The translations under genes and the position numbers were made by a program. Shown in pieces: positions 45,881-58,778 of a stretch of DNA of 64,000 nt. The notes under the pieces are model-generated. The model ran no database searches. It worked only from the letters and a program-made list of their open reading frames with translations, and had not been told where the DNA came from. Each line of letters starts with the position of its first letter. Position 1 is the first letter of the stretch. The DNA lies in NCBI GenBank assembly GCA_022453515.1, contig JAJNNY010000005.1, positions 806,001 to 870,000 on the forward strand, given 5' to 3'. This stretch comes from Astrocystis sublimbata. Its lineage: Eukaryota > Ascomycota > Sordariomycetes > Xylariales > Xylariaceae.

Positions 45881-46537
45881 ATGCTCGCCAACGCCCTCAC
45901 CCTCGCTCTGTTCGCCGGTGCCGCTGTGGCCAAGCCTTGCAGCAAGCCCGCCACCGCTGCTTCGTACAGCACCGTACCTAGCCCAACATCCAGTGCCGCT
46001 GCGGACCCTACGTCCACTATCGTTCGCCCCGGCGAGGCTTTCAACATCTTGGCTCTTCGATCGGCCAGCCCTATCCACTTCGCCCAGACCAGCGCGGCGT
46101 TGAACTCCATCTTCCTCAACCTGCCCGCACAGAACGCCACCTGCGATGATGGCACCAAGCCTATTGAGCAGAACTACGCCACCTTCTTCATTGCGGATGA
46201 CGGTAGCCTCGAACTCTGGCGTCACAGCGCCACTCCCCAGTGGCTCTACGTCGACCGCTCCGGCATGGGCCAGGGCAAGCTCGGCTACACCACCGGTGCC
46301 CAGCCCGCTCCTCGCAACGGCGAGCGCACCAAGTGGGAGATTGACCAGTACGGTGACCTCACCTTCAACGGAGCCGGCTTCATTGCCTGCCCCGACAGCA
46401 TCGATGGCGCATGGAGTGTCTGGGTAGATGCTGGTGTTGTCAACCCTGGTGGCAACAAGGACTGCCTCGGCTTTTCTGCCCGCACGGTCAAGTCTGCAGA
46501 GACCGCCAACAGCTGCGACTACTCCCAGCAACAGTAG
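45881..46537 (+). CDS. phiA: PhiA-like cell-wall protein
   Basis: Single exon, 218 residues, starting in a CAAAATG context. The signal peptide is MLANALTLALFAGAAVA. The rest resembles Aspergillus PhiA, a wall protein involved in phialide and conidium development: NILALRSASPIHF, YVDRSGMGQGKLGYTTGAQP, APRNGERTKWEIDQYGDL, FIACP and WSVWVDAGVVNPGGNKDCLG, ending in FSARTV. The match covers nearly the whole mature protein, which is about 15-30 residues longer than the best-known members at the N-terminal side (a Ser/Thr/Ala-rich segment). A TATA-like box and CT run upstream and favourable codon use (GCC, CTC, GGC) suggest high expression. The role is inferred from the family; PhiA-like proteins also occur where no phialides form. 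Confidence 0.85.
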   Translation: MLANALTLALFAGAAVAKPCSKPATAASYSTVPSPTSSAAADPTSTIVRPGEAFNILALRSASPIHFAQTSAALNSIFLNLPAQNATCDDGTKPIEQNYATFFIADDGSLELWRHSATPQWLYVDRSGMGQGKLGYTTGAQPAPRNGERTKWEIDQYGDLTFNGAGFIACPDSIDGAWSVWVDAGVVNPGGNKDCLGFSARTVKSAETANSCDYSQQQ

Positions 46538-49500
46538 ACCCTGATGGTCAATATTGCTTAAGCGAGATGTCTATGGGATAAAATGATCACCCGCTCATTT
46601 GAGCGTATAATGTTTAAACGTAAATATATATATCATGATAGAGAAAATGTCACGACACATTAATGACCTCCACTATTACCTCTCACCATATGTCCCACCC
46701 TATTAAGTGTAGTCGTTACTTGTTCCCCAATGAACATTTTCCAATTTGGATTTAAATACACATATCGGTGATCTTTCTGACCTTAATCTAACCTGCAATT
46801 AGTGCTCGACATCAGATCACACAACTTTATAACGTTCCTTAAGCCCCTTACATTCAGCAGAGAAACATGAGATTATTGACAGCTGTTTGTAGATTTGTAA
46901 GACGGTGTGCCGGCGCTGGGTCTACATGTTTCATGTACCACGTCATGATCGGTTCATAAAATAAAAGACTTGAGAATCGCAGCTTATAGGTAGACCTTAA
47001 TCATTCACACCTAGTCAACTTCGAAAGGAGCAAAAAACAAGAAGTCAGGAAAGTGAAGGCCTTGGACATAACTGTTCCATTTGTAGTACACTCTTCGGGT
47101 ACGGGCCAATCAATGTGATGCATCCTTTGCTTCAACAGAGAATGGCTGTAGCTTTGAAACAGACTTGAACGAAGCCCATATGTTGCCATTTTGAGCCATT
47201 GTGTGTATCCTCTCAAAACACCAACCTTCTGTCGCTTTAAGACAACACTTCTGGTGAGCGTCCACATGGAAAAGTGCTTTAAAGGCGTTAACATTCTTGC
47301 ATCCTATAGTTGTTAAGGATGTTTTTTTTTTTTAAAAAAAATTCTCTTTAGAGAATTTTATATTCACTGGTAAATAGCAGATTTTTGTCTGATTACGCAG
47401 AATCTTTTCAAAGGTAGCCTATACGTAATATATCAGTTATCACGGGATTCAGCAGAAAATTGATCACTCGAGGGCAACTGTATGCTATTCTCTCACTGCT
47501 ATACACGGGTAAAAGTGTTTGGGGATTCCTCGGATCAGGCATTGATTCGGGCTAGATCGAGATTTATCCAGCCGTGGTTCACAATGTTCTTATTCCAGTC
47601 GTCAGCCCCCGTTTCGGTTTTGGCCTGCTGGCCTTTAGTTGGGTAATTATCTGATGATTCCATGATTGGGAGGGAAGCAACTTATAGTGCACACACAGGT
47701 GTCGAAAGGAACAGCAAAGCTAAATACAGCCCAGGACACAATGTGTGTCATTTGCAACATATAATTTACTGTTTGATTGTCCCTTTTAAACCTTCTACAA
47801 GGTCAAGAACCTTACTACATTCTTAGAAGTGCTGACTCCTGAGATATTTGGTGTAATTTACGGTTACACCAGTAGTATTCAAGATCTATCATTCAAAGTG
47901 GCCAAATACGAGGTGCATCATGCAAGATAGGTTCATCGAGTACCCGGCATAAGTAAAAGAGCAAGCTCTTAACCTGCCACACACGTAAGACGCATGAATT
48001 CATCTGCCAATCCTCGGTGTCCAGCTGTATAATGCCTTGGAACAGCACCTCATGCCCTCGTACCCTCTTACATCATCTCACCGTGTGTCTTACTTGGAGA
48101 TATTTTGCATACCTTCTGATTTTTGGCTACTCGTAACTATTGGCAGGATCCAGCTCGACCAAAAGTACTAGACGATATGCTTGTTGAGAGATCAAGAGGG
48201 CCAACATTATGTCAAGGATTGTTCACATACAAAAAAAGCTCTAATTATTTCGGAGAGCACTTTCATTTGATACTTGCACTATGGAAATGGGTGCACCTCT
48301 ATTTTTTTTTATTTTCCCCTTTTCGGCATTATCATAGTGAGATGAGCAATTTGCTATCTTGACCAGCTGATGGACTGATGATTATCATCAGGTGTTCTCC
48401 GGGGTAACTTACCTACTCTGTTCAATGTTGCGCAGCACATGGACATCGTGAATGAGACTTGGCCTCGGCTGGAAGGCAACAAAGTGGCGATCCAAAAAGG
48501 AAAGGTGTCGAGTCAAATCCCTGTCACGCGGCTGGACCGGGTCTCGCTCTCTCTCTCCCACCTGCAAGCCGCCAAGCTGCACCATCCAGCTGCACCAAGT
48601 GCTCTGTGAGACTGTGACCGATGGCGGAAGGCCTTGTTTCTGTACATGGCGGGAAAGGTGATTGGTTCAATGATCATGTCAAGGCTCACCTCGTGGCTAC
48701 AAGGGTGCTGTTCTCCTGGTCCAGTCCCTGCTCGAGCCTCTTTGCCCTCGATTCGGCTGTACGTGCTGTACGTGTAGGTAGGTTGACGCCGGCTGCATCG
48801 TCATCGCGATCGGCGGGCACAGGTTCTGCACACCACGCCGAACAATTAAAAAATTAAAAGGCGCATCTAGGTAGTTATCCATGAGTGGGAATGCAGCATA
48901 TATTGCTTAACCACCTGGTACAAATGTAGTGTCTAGTACCTACATATGTACATGTAGGTAGCAAGCAGCCTGAGAAGTCGACGATGCACATCGCTTTGCC
49001 CGCCTCTCTTTCCATCCCAACTACTCCGGACCCTCATTCGCATTTTTCTCTTATTCTTCAACAAGAAGTAGTTTTATGCGGTATCCCCGTCCCCGCCCCC
49101 GCCTCTCCCCGTCTCCAAAATTTGCTTCTGCATATTCGCCGCGAATTGTGCGTTTGGAAGTTGGGCACAGCAGAGCTGGTGTCTATCGCACCGAAATTCA
49201 CCGCCGTAAGCCAGTTTGTAGAGTATTTAGGTCGTCTGATATGGACATGGGCATCGCACGCAATCATGGTCGAGAGTTGTAGGGGGGGTTGTTTTCATCC
49301 CGTGGCTTGGCAGCTCGCTTGAGCTGTGCAACAACAATTTTTTTTACCACGAGGAACAGCATTAAAACGTCCATCCCTTGAAAGCACTGCAGCTGCAATG
49401 GTGCCAAATGAACAGTCGTGTGGAAACCCAGCGTGTTTGTGACGACCAGATAACGAATCAGGCATCGCAGCGAGCGGAGTAATGTGCAGTGGAAGTCATC

Positions 49501-50268
49501 GTGGGGAGGGAGATACCTGTGGCTATTAGCTGCCTGTAAGCCAGGAGGTGGTACTTAGCCAGGTACTGTGGCCGAAGCGTCACCGTCACTACCGCGGCAG
49601 CCCTCGCACCAGCAGCAACGCGGCGATGACGACCATCGGAGCCAATTACACGGCGTGCACATCCTCCATTCAATGTTCTTACCTACTTTAAGTACCTAGG
49701 TAGGTAGTAGCATCGTCGAAGTTGTGGCGGAGATGGCACGGCGACAAACCATAGCATGACCTCGCGGGCATCATCATATCACCGTTCCCGATACCATTCA
49801 TTACTTACTTACCTACCGTTCCCATTCGTATTTGCATGCGCATGCGCATTATTGCGATTACCAAAACCGCCGCCCCGACCGCGCCAGCTCGTGCTGCCGC
49901 TAACGCCAACGACCCGCGAGCCAACGCCCCATCCGCATCCCCATTTCCTATCGCGACCCTGACCAGCTCGACCAGCAGCAGCAGCAGCACCACCACCACC
50001 GCGCAGCGCCATCCGTCCCAACCGCAACCAGCCTCCGCTCCCATCAACAACACACATACTACTACTACTACTGCTACACCTCCTCTCGCTGCACCACCAC
50101 AATCAACACATTCAACACCACCACCACCAGTACCACCAGTACCATCACCAGTAAAGCAGAGGCAGCGGTAGCAGTAGCGATAGCAGTCGCGCCGAAAGCG
50201 CCCACAGCGCCCACCCCCAATCTCAACCAGACCCTGTCCAGCTGCGAGGCTTGTGCGCGAACGCTAGC
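46538..50268. other. Long spacer and INO80 leader
   Basis: About 3.7 kb. The first 2 kb is AT-rich with no supported gene. It contains a 12-T run next to an 8-A run (47322-47341) and a palindrome with 10-base arms at 47338-47359. From about 49740 the sequence becomes CA-rich and encodes low-complexity peptides in all plus-strand frames; an ORF at 49836-50171 (111 codons) may be an upstream ORF in the INO80 leader. Confidence 0.45.
47338..47359. repeat. Palindrome with 10-bp arms
   Basis: AAAATTCTCT and its exact reverse complement are separated by two T residues, directly after poly-T and poly-A runs. It could be a transcription-end or cruciform structure. No gene next to it is supported. 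Confidence 0.85.
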
Positions 50269-53200
50269 ATGACATCTCCGACCTTCACTGCCTCGACGCA
50301 TCTAGATTTTCGTAACACTAAGCCCTCGACTGGCGACCGTAATAATAATAATAGCAACACCAGCGGTCGGCACACCCAGAACCAACACCAACACCAACAC
50401 CACAACCACAACCACAACCATCGTCACCACCACCACCACCGCACCTCCACTGCCATCGCCAACAACAACAGCAGCAGCAACAACGACGCCACAACCAACA
50501 GCAACACCACCATCGCTGCATCGTCCTCCCTATCATCACCGTCTGCATCCGCATCACCCTCCCACTCCCGCTCCCGCTCCCACTCCTACTCTCGGCCACC
50601 ACCACCGCCGCCGCCGCCGCTCGCCTCGCCGCTCTCCCACCCCTTCAACCACGCGGCGCTGCATCACCGCTCGCCGCCGCCGCCATCATCGTCGTCGTCG
50701 TCGGCCTTGGCCCCTCCGCAAGGGGCCCTGAGCTCCATCATGGCCTCGTCTTCCGCCCTGTCATCCGCCAACGGCAACGGTCCCTCGAGCGCATCGCCTC
50801 TGCAGCCGCCCAAGGCCGACTTCCCCCGGCCCATGCACGAGAAGTCAGCCGGCATCTTCTATGATCCTCTGACCGATACCACCAAGGAGAGACGGTCGTC
50901 TGATTCCTGGCAGAAACAGGTAAGCAAGCATAAGCATTTGACGCGAACATGCCACGTCGTCTGTCCCTCTTCCTTCATGCGTGCGCGTTCCTGGCCATGC
51001 ATCCCGGTTTTGTTCCATCTATCCATTCACTCGCGCGCCTGTCTCTATCTATCTCTGCATATCTTCATCTGCTCGTCCATTTCCCGCCGTGCCGCAATCC
51101 GTCCATGTACCCGTCACAGCTTCAGCCTCTGCCGTGTCGACCCGTAAAGGCCGGTATCGACCCACGGCGCTTTGTGAGCCAGTTGCACCGCGAAGTCGGT
51201 TCTTGGCCCAGACAATGGAGCTAGCCGGTCGGGTTGACGCGTGAACAAAGGCGGGCGGCGTCGCCGCACCTCACTGATGGTATTGGTGGTGGTGGTGGCT
51301 GTCGCGGCCGCCGCTGCCGCTGCCACTGCTGCTGACGAAGAACAACATTGAATGCCCACCCACAGTTGTAGTCACAGTGTATGGGGCTGGGCCGCGCTGC
51401 GCACGCAGGGCAACAGGGCAAGATTGTCTGACAAGCGTGCAACCCCTTGGGGAGGAGACACCCTGTCTCATCCAACTCAATCCAGCTCAATCCCTCTGAA
51501 ATCTCAGATGCCCATAGCGCCCAATTACCACCTCGCCTCCATCTCATCTCATCTCCATACCATTTCCATACCCTCTACGCAGCACGTCGCGCCAGTCCTG
51601 ACCAGCTCATCGCTCGCCCATCCTTCTACTATCCCACCACCAACCCGTCCATCCGTCTCGTCTATCCGTCTATCCATCTATCTCCTAGTCCGCGAAACAC
51701 ACGAGACTACGGAGCCCACACACACGCACACGCCTTGCTTGTCTTCTCCTTTTTCCCTTTTTCCTCCCCCGCAAACAGCAACACGCACTTGTTACAATGG
51801 CACCGTCATTCACTACACCACCCGTCGCAATCCGGACTTGAGCTAACCATCACTACCTGCCTACACAGTCGCGGTCGGATACATACGACTACCCGCCGTC
51901 CAAGTCCGAGTCCTCGCACTACTACGGCACCAGCAGCACCCCCAAGCCCAACGGCAACGGGTATGGTTCCTCGTCGCCGGCAGGACATTCCAAGTACCCG
52001 CCTCGCACACACTCTCACCACAAGAACGGCGCCGACACTCCCACAAACCATCTCCGCATGGGTTCTCCTTCCTCCCGTCACCGGAATCACTCCGATTCCC
52101 TCGCCCCCTCGAGGAGTCAGGTGTCCACCCCGGCGCCCTCGTTGCCATCTATACTGAATCCCGAGCCTGCATCAACTACCCCTGCCGCGTCAACGAGTGT
52201 ACGTTTCTACCCCCGTCTACCCTGAAACTTCGATTCCATCTCTCTCCTCTGCTTTGTCCCACTAGCTAACATCCGTCGCATAGACTTCCAGCCGTGCAGC
52301 CGAGCTGATGTCCTTCTCCAACATCCTTTCGAGCGCGGAGCCTCTACCCAAGCCAAAAGCGCCCCTCATGGCCGAGCCCAAGAGGGAGAAGGCGCCTCGC
52401 AAGAGCAAGACCCGCGAGTCGCACCTGAGAGACCCCGAAGGGAGCTCCCGAAAGGAATCGCGCCGGTCCTCGTCCATCCAGGCAAAAGAGCCACCTACGA
52501 AAGCACCCAAGAGACAGGTGAATGGCCAACCCAAACCAAAGCCCGTGTCGGCCGAGAAGGAAAACAAGATACAGAGTTTCCTCGAGCTACTTGAGCTGAG
52601 AGCGGAAGAGGTTGATCTGTCTGAACTCGACATAGAAGAGCAGTTCTTCACGAGCCGGATCAAGAGACGCAAGCTCAATCAGGAGCAGGCGGAGCAACAG
52701 GACCACATCATACGACGTAGTGACCTGTCAAATTTCTTATCGAGGAAGCTTGTCGACCATGTGACTCTCGCAAAACGTCGTTATGATGAGCTGCACTACG
52801 AGGAGGCGTTGCATGAGGTCCGTGAACGGGAGATCTACGCCGAGAAAGAACGCAAGAAAGACATGCAGAGAAAACGAAGGCGCGAGAAGTCCATGCAGGT
52901 CACTATCGAACAGAAGGAAGCCGCTTTAGCCAGAGCACTTGCCGCCGAAGACGAGGCCGAGCGGGCCAAGCATCTACGCGAAGCTGAACGTGCCAACAAG
53001 AAGGCACAACAGACGCGACTGATCCTACAGAAGGGCATTAAAGGCCCGGCTCGTGGGCTACAAGGCCTTGAACTTAACCTAGAAGGCGGCACTATGTCTT
53101 CCTTCCACGCTACGGACCAGGAAAGCAATGGCAAGGCGAAGTCCAAGGGCCGGTCCGGGACACGTCCGAAGAAGTCGAAAGAACAAAAACAGGCCGAGAA

Positions 53201-56200
53201 AGATGCCGCCGAGGCCGCACAGGCTGCCCTGGACGCCGGCGAGGAGCTCCCGGCCAGGGAGGAAACCAAGATCCGTATCAAGCTCAGCAAGGCCAAGGAC
53301 AAGGAACCTAAGGACAAGGACAAGGAGGCGAAAGAGAACACGAAGGAGCCCAAGGAGAAGAAGGAGTCCGTCGAGGAGCCTCCAGCCAACCCCTTGGAGA
53401 CAAAGTTCCAGTCGAAGGGGTACAACCAGATTTACGATCAGATTTGGCGGGATCTGGCACGCAAAGATGTCGCCAAAACCTTCAAGTTGGCGAGCGACTC
53501 TTATGCAACCAAGGCCTCCAATCTCAAGAAGACCGCCATTCTTGCTTCCAAGGAAGCCAAGCGCTGGCAACTCCGCACGAACAAAGGTACCAAAGACTTG
53601 CAGGCTCGTGCTAAACGATGCATGCGTGACATGATGGGCTTCTGGAAACGAAATGAGCGTGAGGAGAGGGATATGCGCAAGGCGGCCGAGCGTCAAGAAT
53701 TAGAGAATGCTCGCAAGGAGGAAGCCGACCGTGAAGCTGCACGCCAGAAGAGGAAGCTAAACTTCCTGATCTCGCAAACAGAGCTGTACTCCCACTTCAT
53801 CGGCAAGAAAATCAAGACCGATGAGGTTGAGCGCAGCACTGATAATCCCGATATCGCTCCCGCCACAGATATTCCTTCCTCAGACAAGGTTGATGTCGCC
53901 GAACCCACTGGGCCTATTGGCTCCAAGGTAACAGACTTTAACTCGCTCAACTTTGATGCCGAGGACGAGGAGACGCTCAGAGCCGCTGCCGTGGCCAATG
54001 CGCAGAATGCCATTGCCGAAGCTCAGCAGAAGGCCCGCGCCTTCAACAAGGCCGAGGACGATATGGACGAGGACGGCGAGATGAACTTCCAGAACCCCAC
54101 AGGTCTCGGCGACGTTACTATAGAACAGCCGAAGCTTCTGAACTGCCAACTCAAAGAATACCAGATCAAGGGCCTCAATTGGCTTGCCAACCTGTACGAG
54201 CAAGGCATCAATGGCATTTTGGCCGACGAGATGGGTCTCGGAAAGACTGTCCAATCCATTTCGGTCATGGCGTATCTTGCCGAGGTTCACGATATCTGGG
54301 GCCCATATTTGGTCGTCGCACCTGCCTCTACACTGCACAACTGGCAACAGGAGATTGCAAAGTTCGTCCCGGAGTTTAAAGTACTCCCATACTGGGGAAC
54401 AGCAGGTGATCGCAAGGTGTTGCGTAAATTCTGGGACCGGAAACATAACACCTACCGCAAAGACGCCCCATTTCACGTCCTCGTCACCTCGTACCAGCTG
54501 GTGGTCTCTGATGTTGCCTATTTCCAGAAAATGCGATGGCAATACATGATCTTGGATGAAGCACAAGCCATCAAAAGCTCACAAAGCTCGCGGTGGAAGT
54601 GCTTGCTCGGCTTCCACTGTCGTAATCGCCTCCTCCTCACGGGCACCCCGATCCAAAACAATATGCAGGAGCTATGGGCCCTTTTGCATTTCATCATGCC
54701 GTCTCTGTTCGATTCGCACGATGAGTTTAGCGAGTGGTTCTCGAAAGACATCGAATCGCATGCGCAAAGTAACACGACATTGAACGAGGATCAGCTGAGG
54801 CGGTTGCATATGATTCTCAAGCCCTTCATGTTGCGTCGTGTGAAGAAGCACGTCCAGAAGGAACTCGGAGACAAGATTGAGCTCGATGTTTTCTGTGACC
54901 TCACTTACAGACAGCGCGCATACTACCGGAATTTGAGGAACCAGATCAGCTTCATGGATTTGATTGAGAAGGCGACTATGGGAGATGAGCAAGACTCGGG
55001 CACCCTTATGAACTTGGTCATGCAATTTCGAAAGGTTTGCAACCACCCTGATCTTTTCCAGCGGGCAGACAACTCGAGCCCTTTTGCTGCCGGCTATTTC
55101 GCCGAAACTGCGTCATTCGTGCGCGAGGGAAACAATGTACAGGTGGGGTACTCGACGCGTAGCTTGATTGAATACAAGCTGCCCCGTCTTATATGGAATG
55201 AGGGTGGCCGACTCTTCAAAGCTGGAAAAGATAACGATCGTGCTGGTTTGCGAAACAAGTACCTGAACCATCTTATGAATATCTGGGACCCTTCGAACAT
55301 CCAGACAAGCACATCGGGCAACGGCGCCTTCTCATTCCTACGCTTCGCCGACACCAGCCCGCAGGAGGCGTATCAGGCCAGCCGCAAAGATGTCTTTTCC
55401 CGAGCTCACGATCTAGCTGCGAAGAGTGATCGACTTGGTCAGATGCAGGTTATTTATGACGAGCCAGAAGAGAAGAGCTATACGCCAGCGCACGCTCTAT
55501 TCCAGATTCAAGCACGAGCGGATAAGAGGCCTCTAGCAAATATTACCGGTTCAGGTGTGCTCAACAAGCTCATGAATATTTCCCGGTCAGACTGGCGCGA
55601 TTCTGGGCTGAGCCGACTGGAACAGGCTGCTTTACCAGGTGCAACCGCTCCACCTGTCGATGTCTTCTGTGAGGGCACGCGAGCACCGATAGTAGAGCGC
55701 GAGAACACACTGTTCAATACCTTCATGCGAAAGGCAATGTATGGACCTACCTCTATTGAGGAGAAGGCTTTGGTTGAACGACAACTTCCTCTCGAGCAGT
55801 ACCCACAGCAGGCGCTCATACCCAAACCGGACAACGAGAAACGACGATTCACCAACATTACAGTTCCCAGCATGCGTCGCTTTGTCACGGACAGCGGCAA
55901 GCTTGCAAAGCTCGACCAGCTTCTCTTCAAGCTCAAAGAAGAAGGTCACCGCGTACTGTTATACTTCCAGATGACCAGAATGATTGATCTTATGGAGGAG
56001 TACTTGACGTATCGTAACTACAAGTACTGCCGGCTCGATGGTTCTACCAAGCTTGAGGATCGTCGAGATACAGTGCACGACTTCCAGACACGCCCAGAGA
56101 TTTTTGTGTTCCTCCTATCCACTCGTGCTGGTGGTCTCGGTATCAATCTAACGTCGGCCGATACTGTTATCTTCTACGACAGTGATTGGAATCCCACAAT

Positions 56201-56787
56201 TGACTCACAAGCCATGGACCGTGCTCATCGTCTTGGTCAGACAAAACAAGTCACTGTGTATCGACTCATCACGAGGGGTACAATCGAGGAGCGCATTCGC
56301 AAGAGAGCAATGCAAAAGGAAGAGGTGCAGCGTGTTGTCATCCAGGGAGGCGGCGCTAGAGGTGTCGACTTCAGCGGTCGCCGGCCCGCCGAGAATCGTA
56401 ACCGCGATATCGCCATGTGGCTGGCCGATGATGAGCAAGCTGAGCTCATCGAACAACGCGAGAAAGAACTAGCTGAAACCGGCGAGCTTGACAAGACAAC
56501 GAAGAAACGTGGCCCCAACAAGAGGAAGCGCGAAGCCGTCAGTTTGGATGAAATGTACCATGAAGGTGAGTGGAGACGACATATACCTGAGCTTGTTACT
56601 TGAAACAGATGCACTGACATGAGAGAAATTAGGCGAGGGCAACTTCAATGATGAAAACAAACCATCAGGCACTGCGACCCCTGTTGAACCTGAGACGAAA
56701 GCCTCTAAGAAGAAGAAGGCAGGCGGCAAGAAGGCCAAGACTACCAAACAGCGCCTCGCCATTGCAGATGGACATATGGACATCTGA
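50269..56787 (+). CDS. INO80: INO80 chromatin-remodelling ATPase
   Basis: Exons are 50269-50919, 51869-52198, 52284-56565 and 56633-56787, predicting 1,805 residues. It is the Snf2-family ATPase of the INO80 complex, which slides nucleosomes and exchanges H2A.Z in transcription, replication and repair. The first exon is low-complexity (Asn, His, Ser, Pro runs). The DBINO domain lies near 705-800, with [18 protein letters not shown] and [16 protein letters not shown]. The helicase N lobe has [14 protein letters not shown] (about 974), LDEAQAIK (DEAQ box, about 1085) and [11 protein letters not shown]. The C lobe has [33 protein letters not shown] and [18 protein letters not shown], about 1540-1670. 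A Lys-rich tail ends in ADGHMDI. The first intron (949 bp) is unusually long for this genome; all other introns are short and in phase. The N-terminal exon is less certain than the rest. Confidence 0.95.
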
Positions 56788-58778
56788 TCTGATTAGATGC
56801 GTTGTTGTAAAAAGAAAATTGCAACTTGTTTGAGACAGGCATGTCGGCGTTCTAGGGGGTGCGGGGGTTGTTGTCTAAAGGAAGACTTCTTTACTTGTGT
56901 GTACCAAAAGTCGAACATTCAGAGGGCGTTTGTTTTATTTTGCCATTCCGTGCGCTTTTTCTTTCTCAAAACCCACCGACCCGCCAACCACCTTCGACAG
57001 TGGATAGGGGAGCTTACTACTACTACCACTTTTATTACTACCCGATTTTCCTTTTTCTTCATTGAATTTAAACCGTCGATGGATGTCATGTGACATCAAC
57101 TGTTAGTAACCTGTTGATGGATTGATGCGTTATTTTACAAACAAGGTACGGCGAAAACACGATGGCAGGCAGACATACAGACAGGGGCCATAAGACGACT
57201 GGCCGGAGAGCGGCTCAGTGTAATTCCTTACTTACATAGATATGGGGATGGTGTTGGCTGGGGGGCGCAGTAAGAAGAAGAGGAAGTGGAAGTGGAAGCG
57301 CAAAGATGTTTATGCTATACGGACTGACCTCTTCCTTCGCTACCGCTACTACGCTAAAAGCATGCAAGCTTGTTCTTACAGATTGAACTCTTTGAGGTTT
57401 CCAACTTGTTGATGAGTGATACTTCGTGATACTTGCTTCTCTGACTGGTTGGTTGTTTAGTGTTCCGGCCCTGCGCTTCTGACAATGATACTCCTCTGAT
57501 GACATTGTAGATTGAGAGTCATTAATGACTGTGAATTGAAACATTGGACTGTGTGTGATTTTCGGTAGCTTCTCGGTCCACTGGGGCAGAATGACACTCA
57601 GAATTTCCACCACGATTTTCTCAAAAGATTCTTCAAAAGGGTCATGGCTGAGTGCACAAATTTACGCACACGTATGCTTCGGGGTTTTCACGTATTGGAG
57701 AGTCGAGTCCGTCGTACTATGTAGTTAGTAGTAGTGAAGTTTCATAAATCTTACCTACATGTAAGTACAGGAGTCACGCATTTACCAATTTACTCAAAGT
57801 ACATATGTAATGAACGAGATGGTATGCGAGTAGATATCTCCAACCGAGAGAATATGGGGGAGGCGGGACGTTATATAGGTTACTCTTTGCTGAATAAAGC
57901 GATTTCTCAAGGGCGCAAGCACGTGATTGATTACCTAGGTGGATGGATACCTGATATAAGGTATACTGACTGACTACGTATGGATCAAATGAATTCACGG
58001 TCGTCATGAGGTTGAGGTTCGTCCTCCTGACTATCGCGGCGATAAGATAGGGGGCGTCTCTGACAATCCTATATGTGCATTCTATCTAATATGAACTGAG
58101 TCATGTACTTTTTGATGCCATGGGATATGTATGCCCACGCTCATCGGTTTCTGATGTCATGTTTAATGGTATTAGAATACTTTCAATCAGCGTTTGGGTC
58201 TAAGGGATCGGTCTGTTGGCTGCATTCAACACTGGGCAGGGTGATGGCTTAGGAGATGGAGAGAGAACAGGCGAGGTGGAAAGTCAAATCTATTTTTGCA
58301 TAACGAAACTATTTTCATCCAGGTCATAAAAAGTAGCAGCCTTAGTAGCGAACCTAAACAAGGAGAACTGGCTGCGCCAGTGCTGAGATACTGACGTCTC
58401 GGAACTGTTCGTGCTACCTAACGGGATGGTATAACTCGACGCATAGTCTGCCATGGCCCAGATTCTGCCATAGTTCCAATAATGACGCGGTCTGGCATAC
58501 AATCCCCAATCATCTATGCATGCGCCACCCCAGCGCAGAATTTCTGCGTCTTGTGTTGTACGAAAGAAGCAACCCCGGATTCCCATGATTACGCTCTAAT
58601 GTACCATATTGTGGTCGACGAAGGCCTAAGTGTATCACATGCCTTATAGTTCGAGCGGCAGACCCCGCCTTTAGATCGTAGATCTGCGCAGATCCTGAAC
58701 ATGCGACGCCATATCGCATTCTATAAGATGAGCGTCTTGCGATTGCCTCTTCTATATCCGTCAACTTGTGACAGCCCC
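56788..58778. other. Spacer between converging genes
   Basis: INO80 and ARB1 end toward each other here. ORFs at 57215-57613, 57734-57973 and 58290-58586 look random. I see no RNA gene or transposon. Confidence 0.45.

Noticed and set aside
52835..53696. Long minus-strand ORFs inside INO80
   Set aside because: Leu/Ser-rich translations antisense to the DBINO-coding exon; shadows with no motifs.
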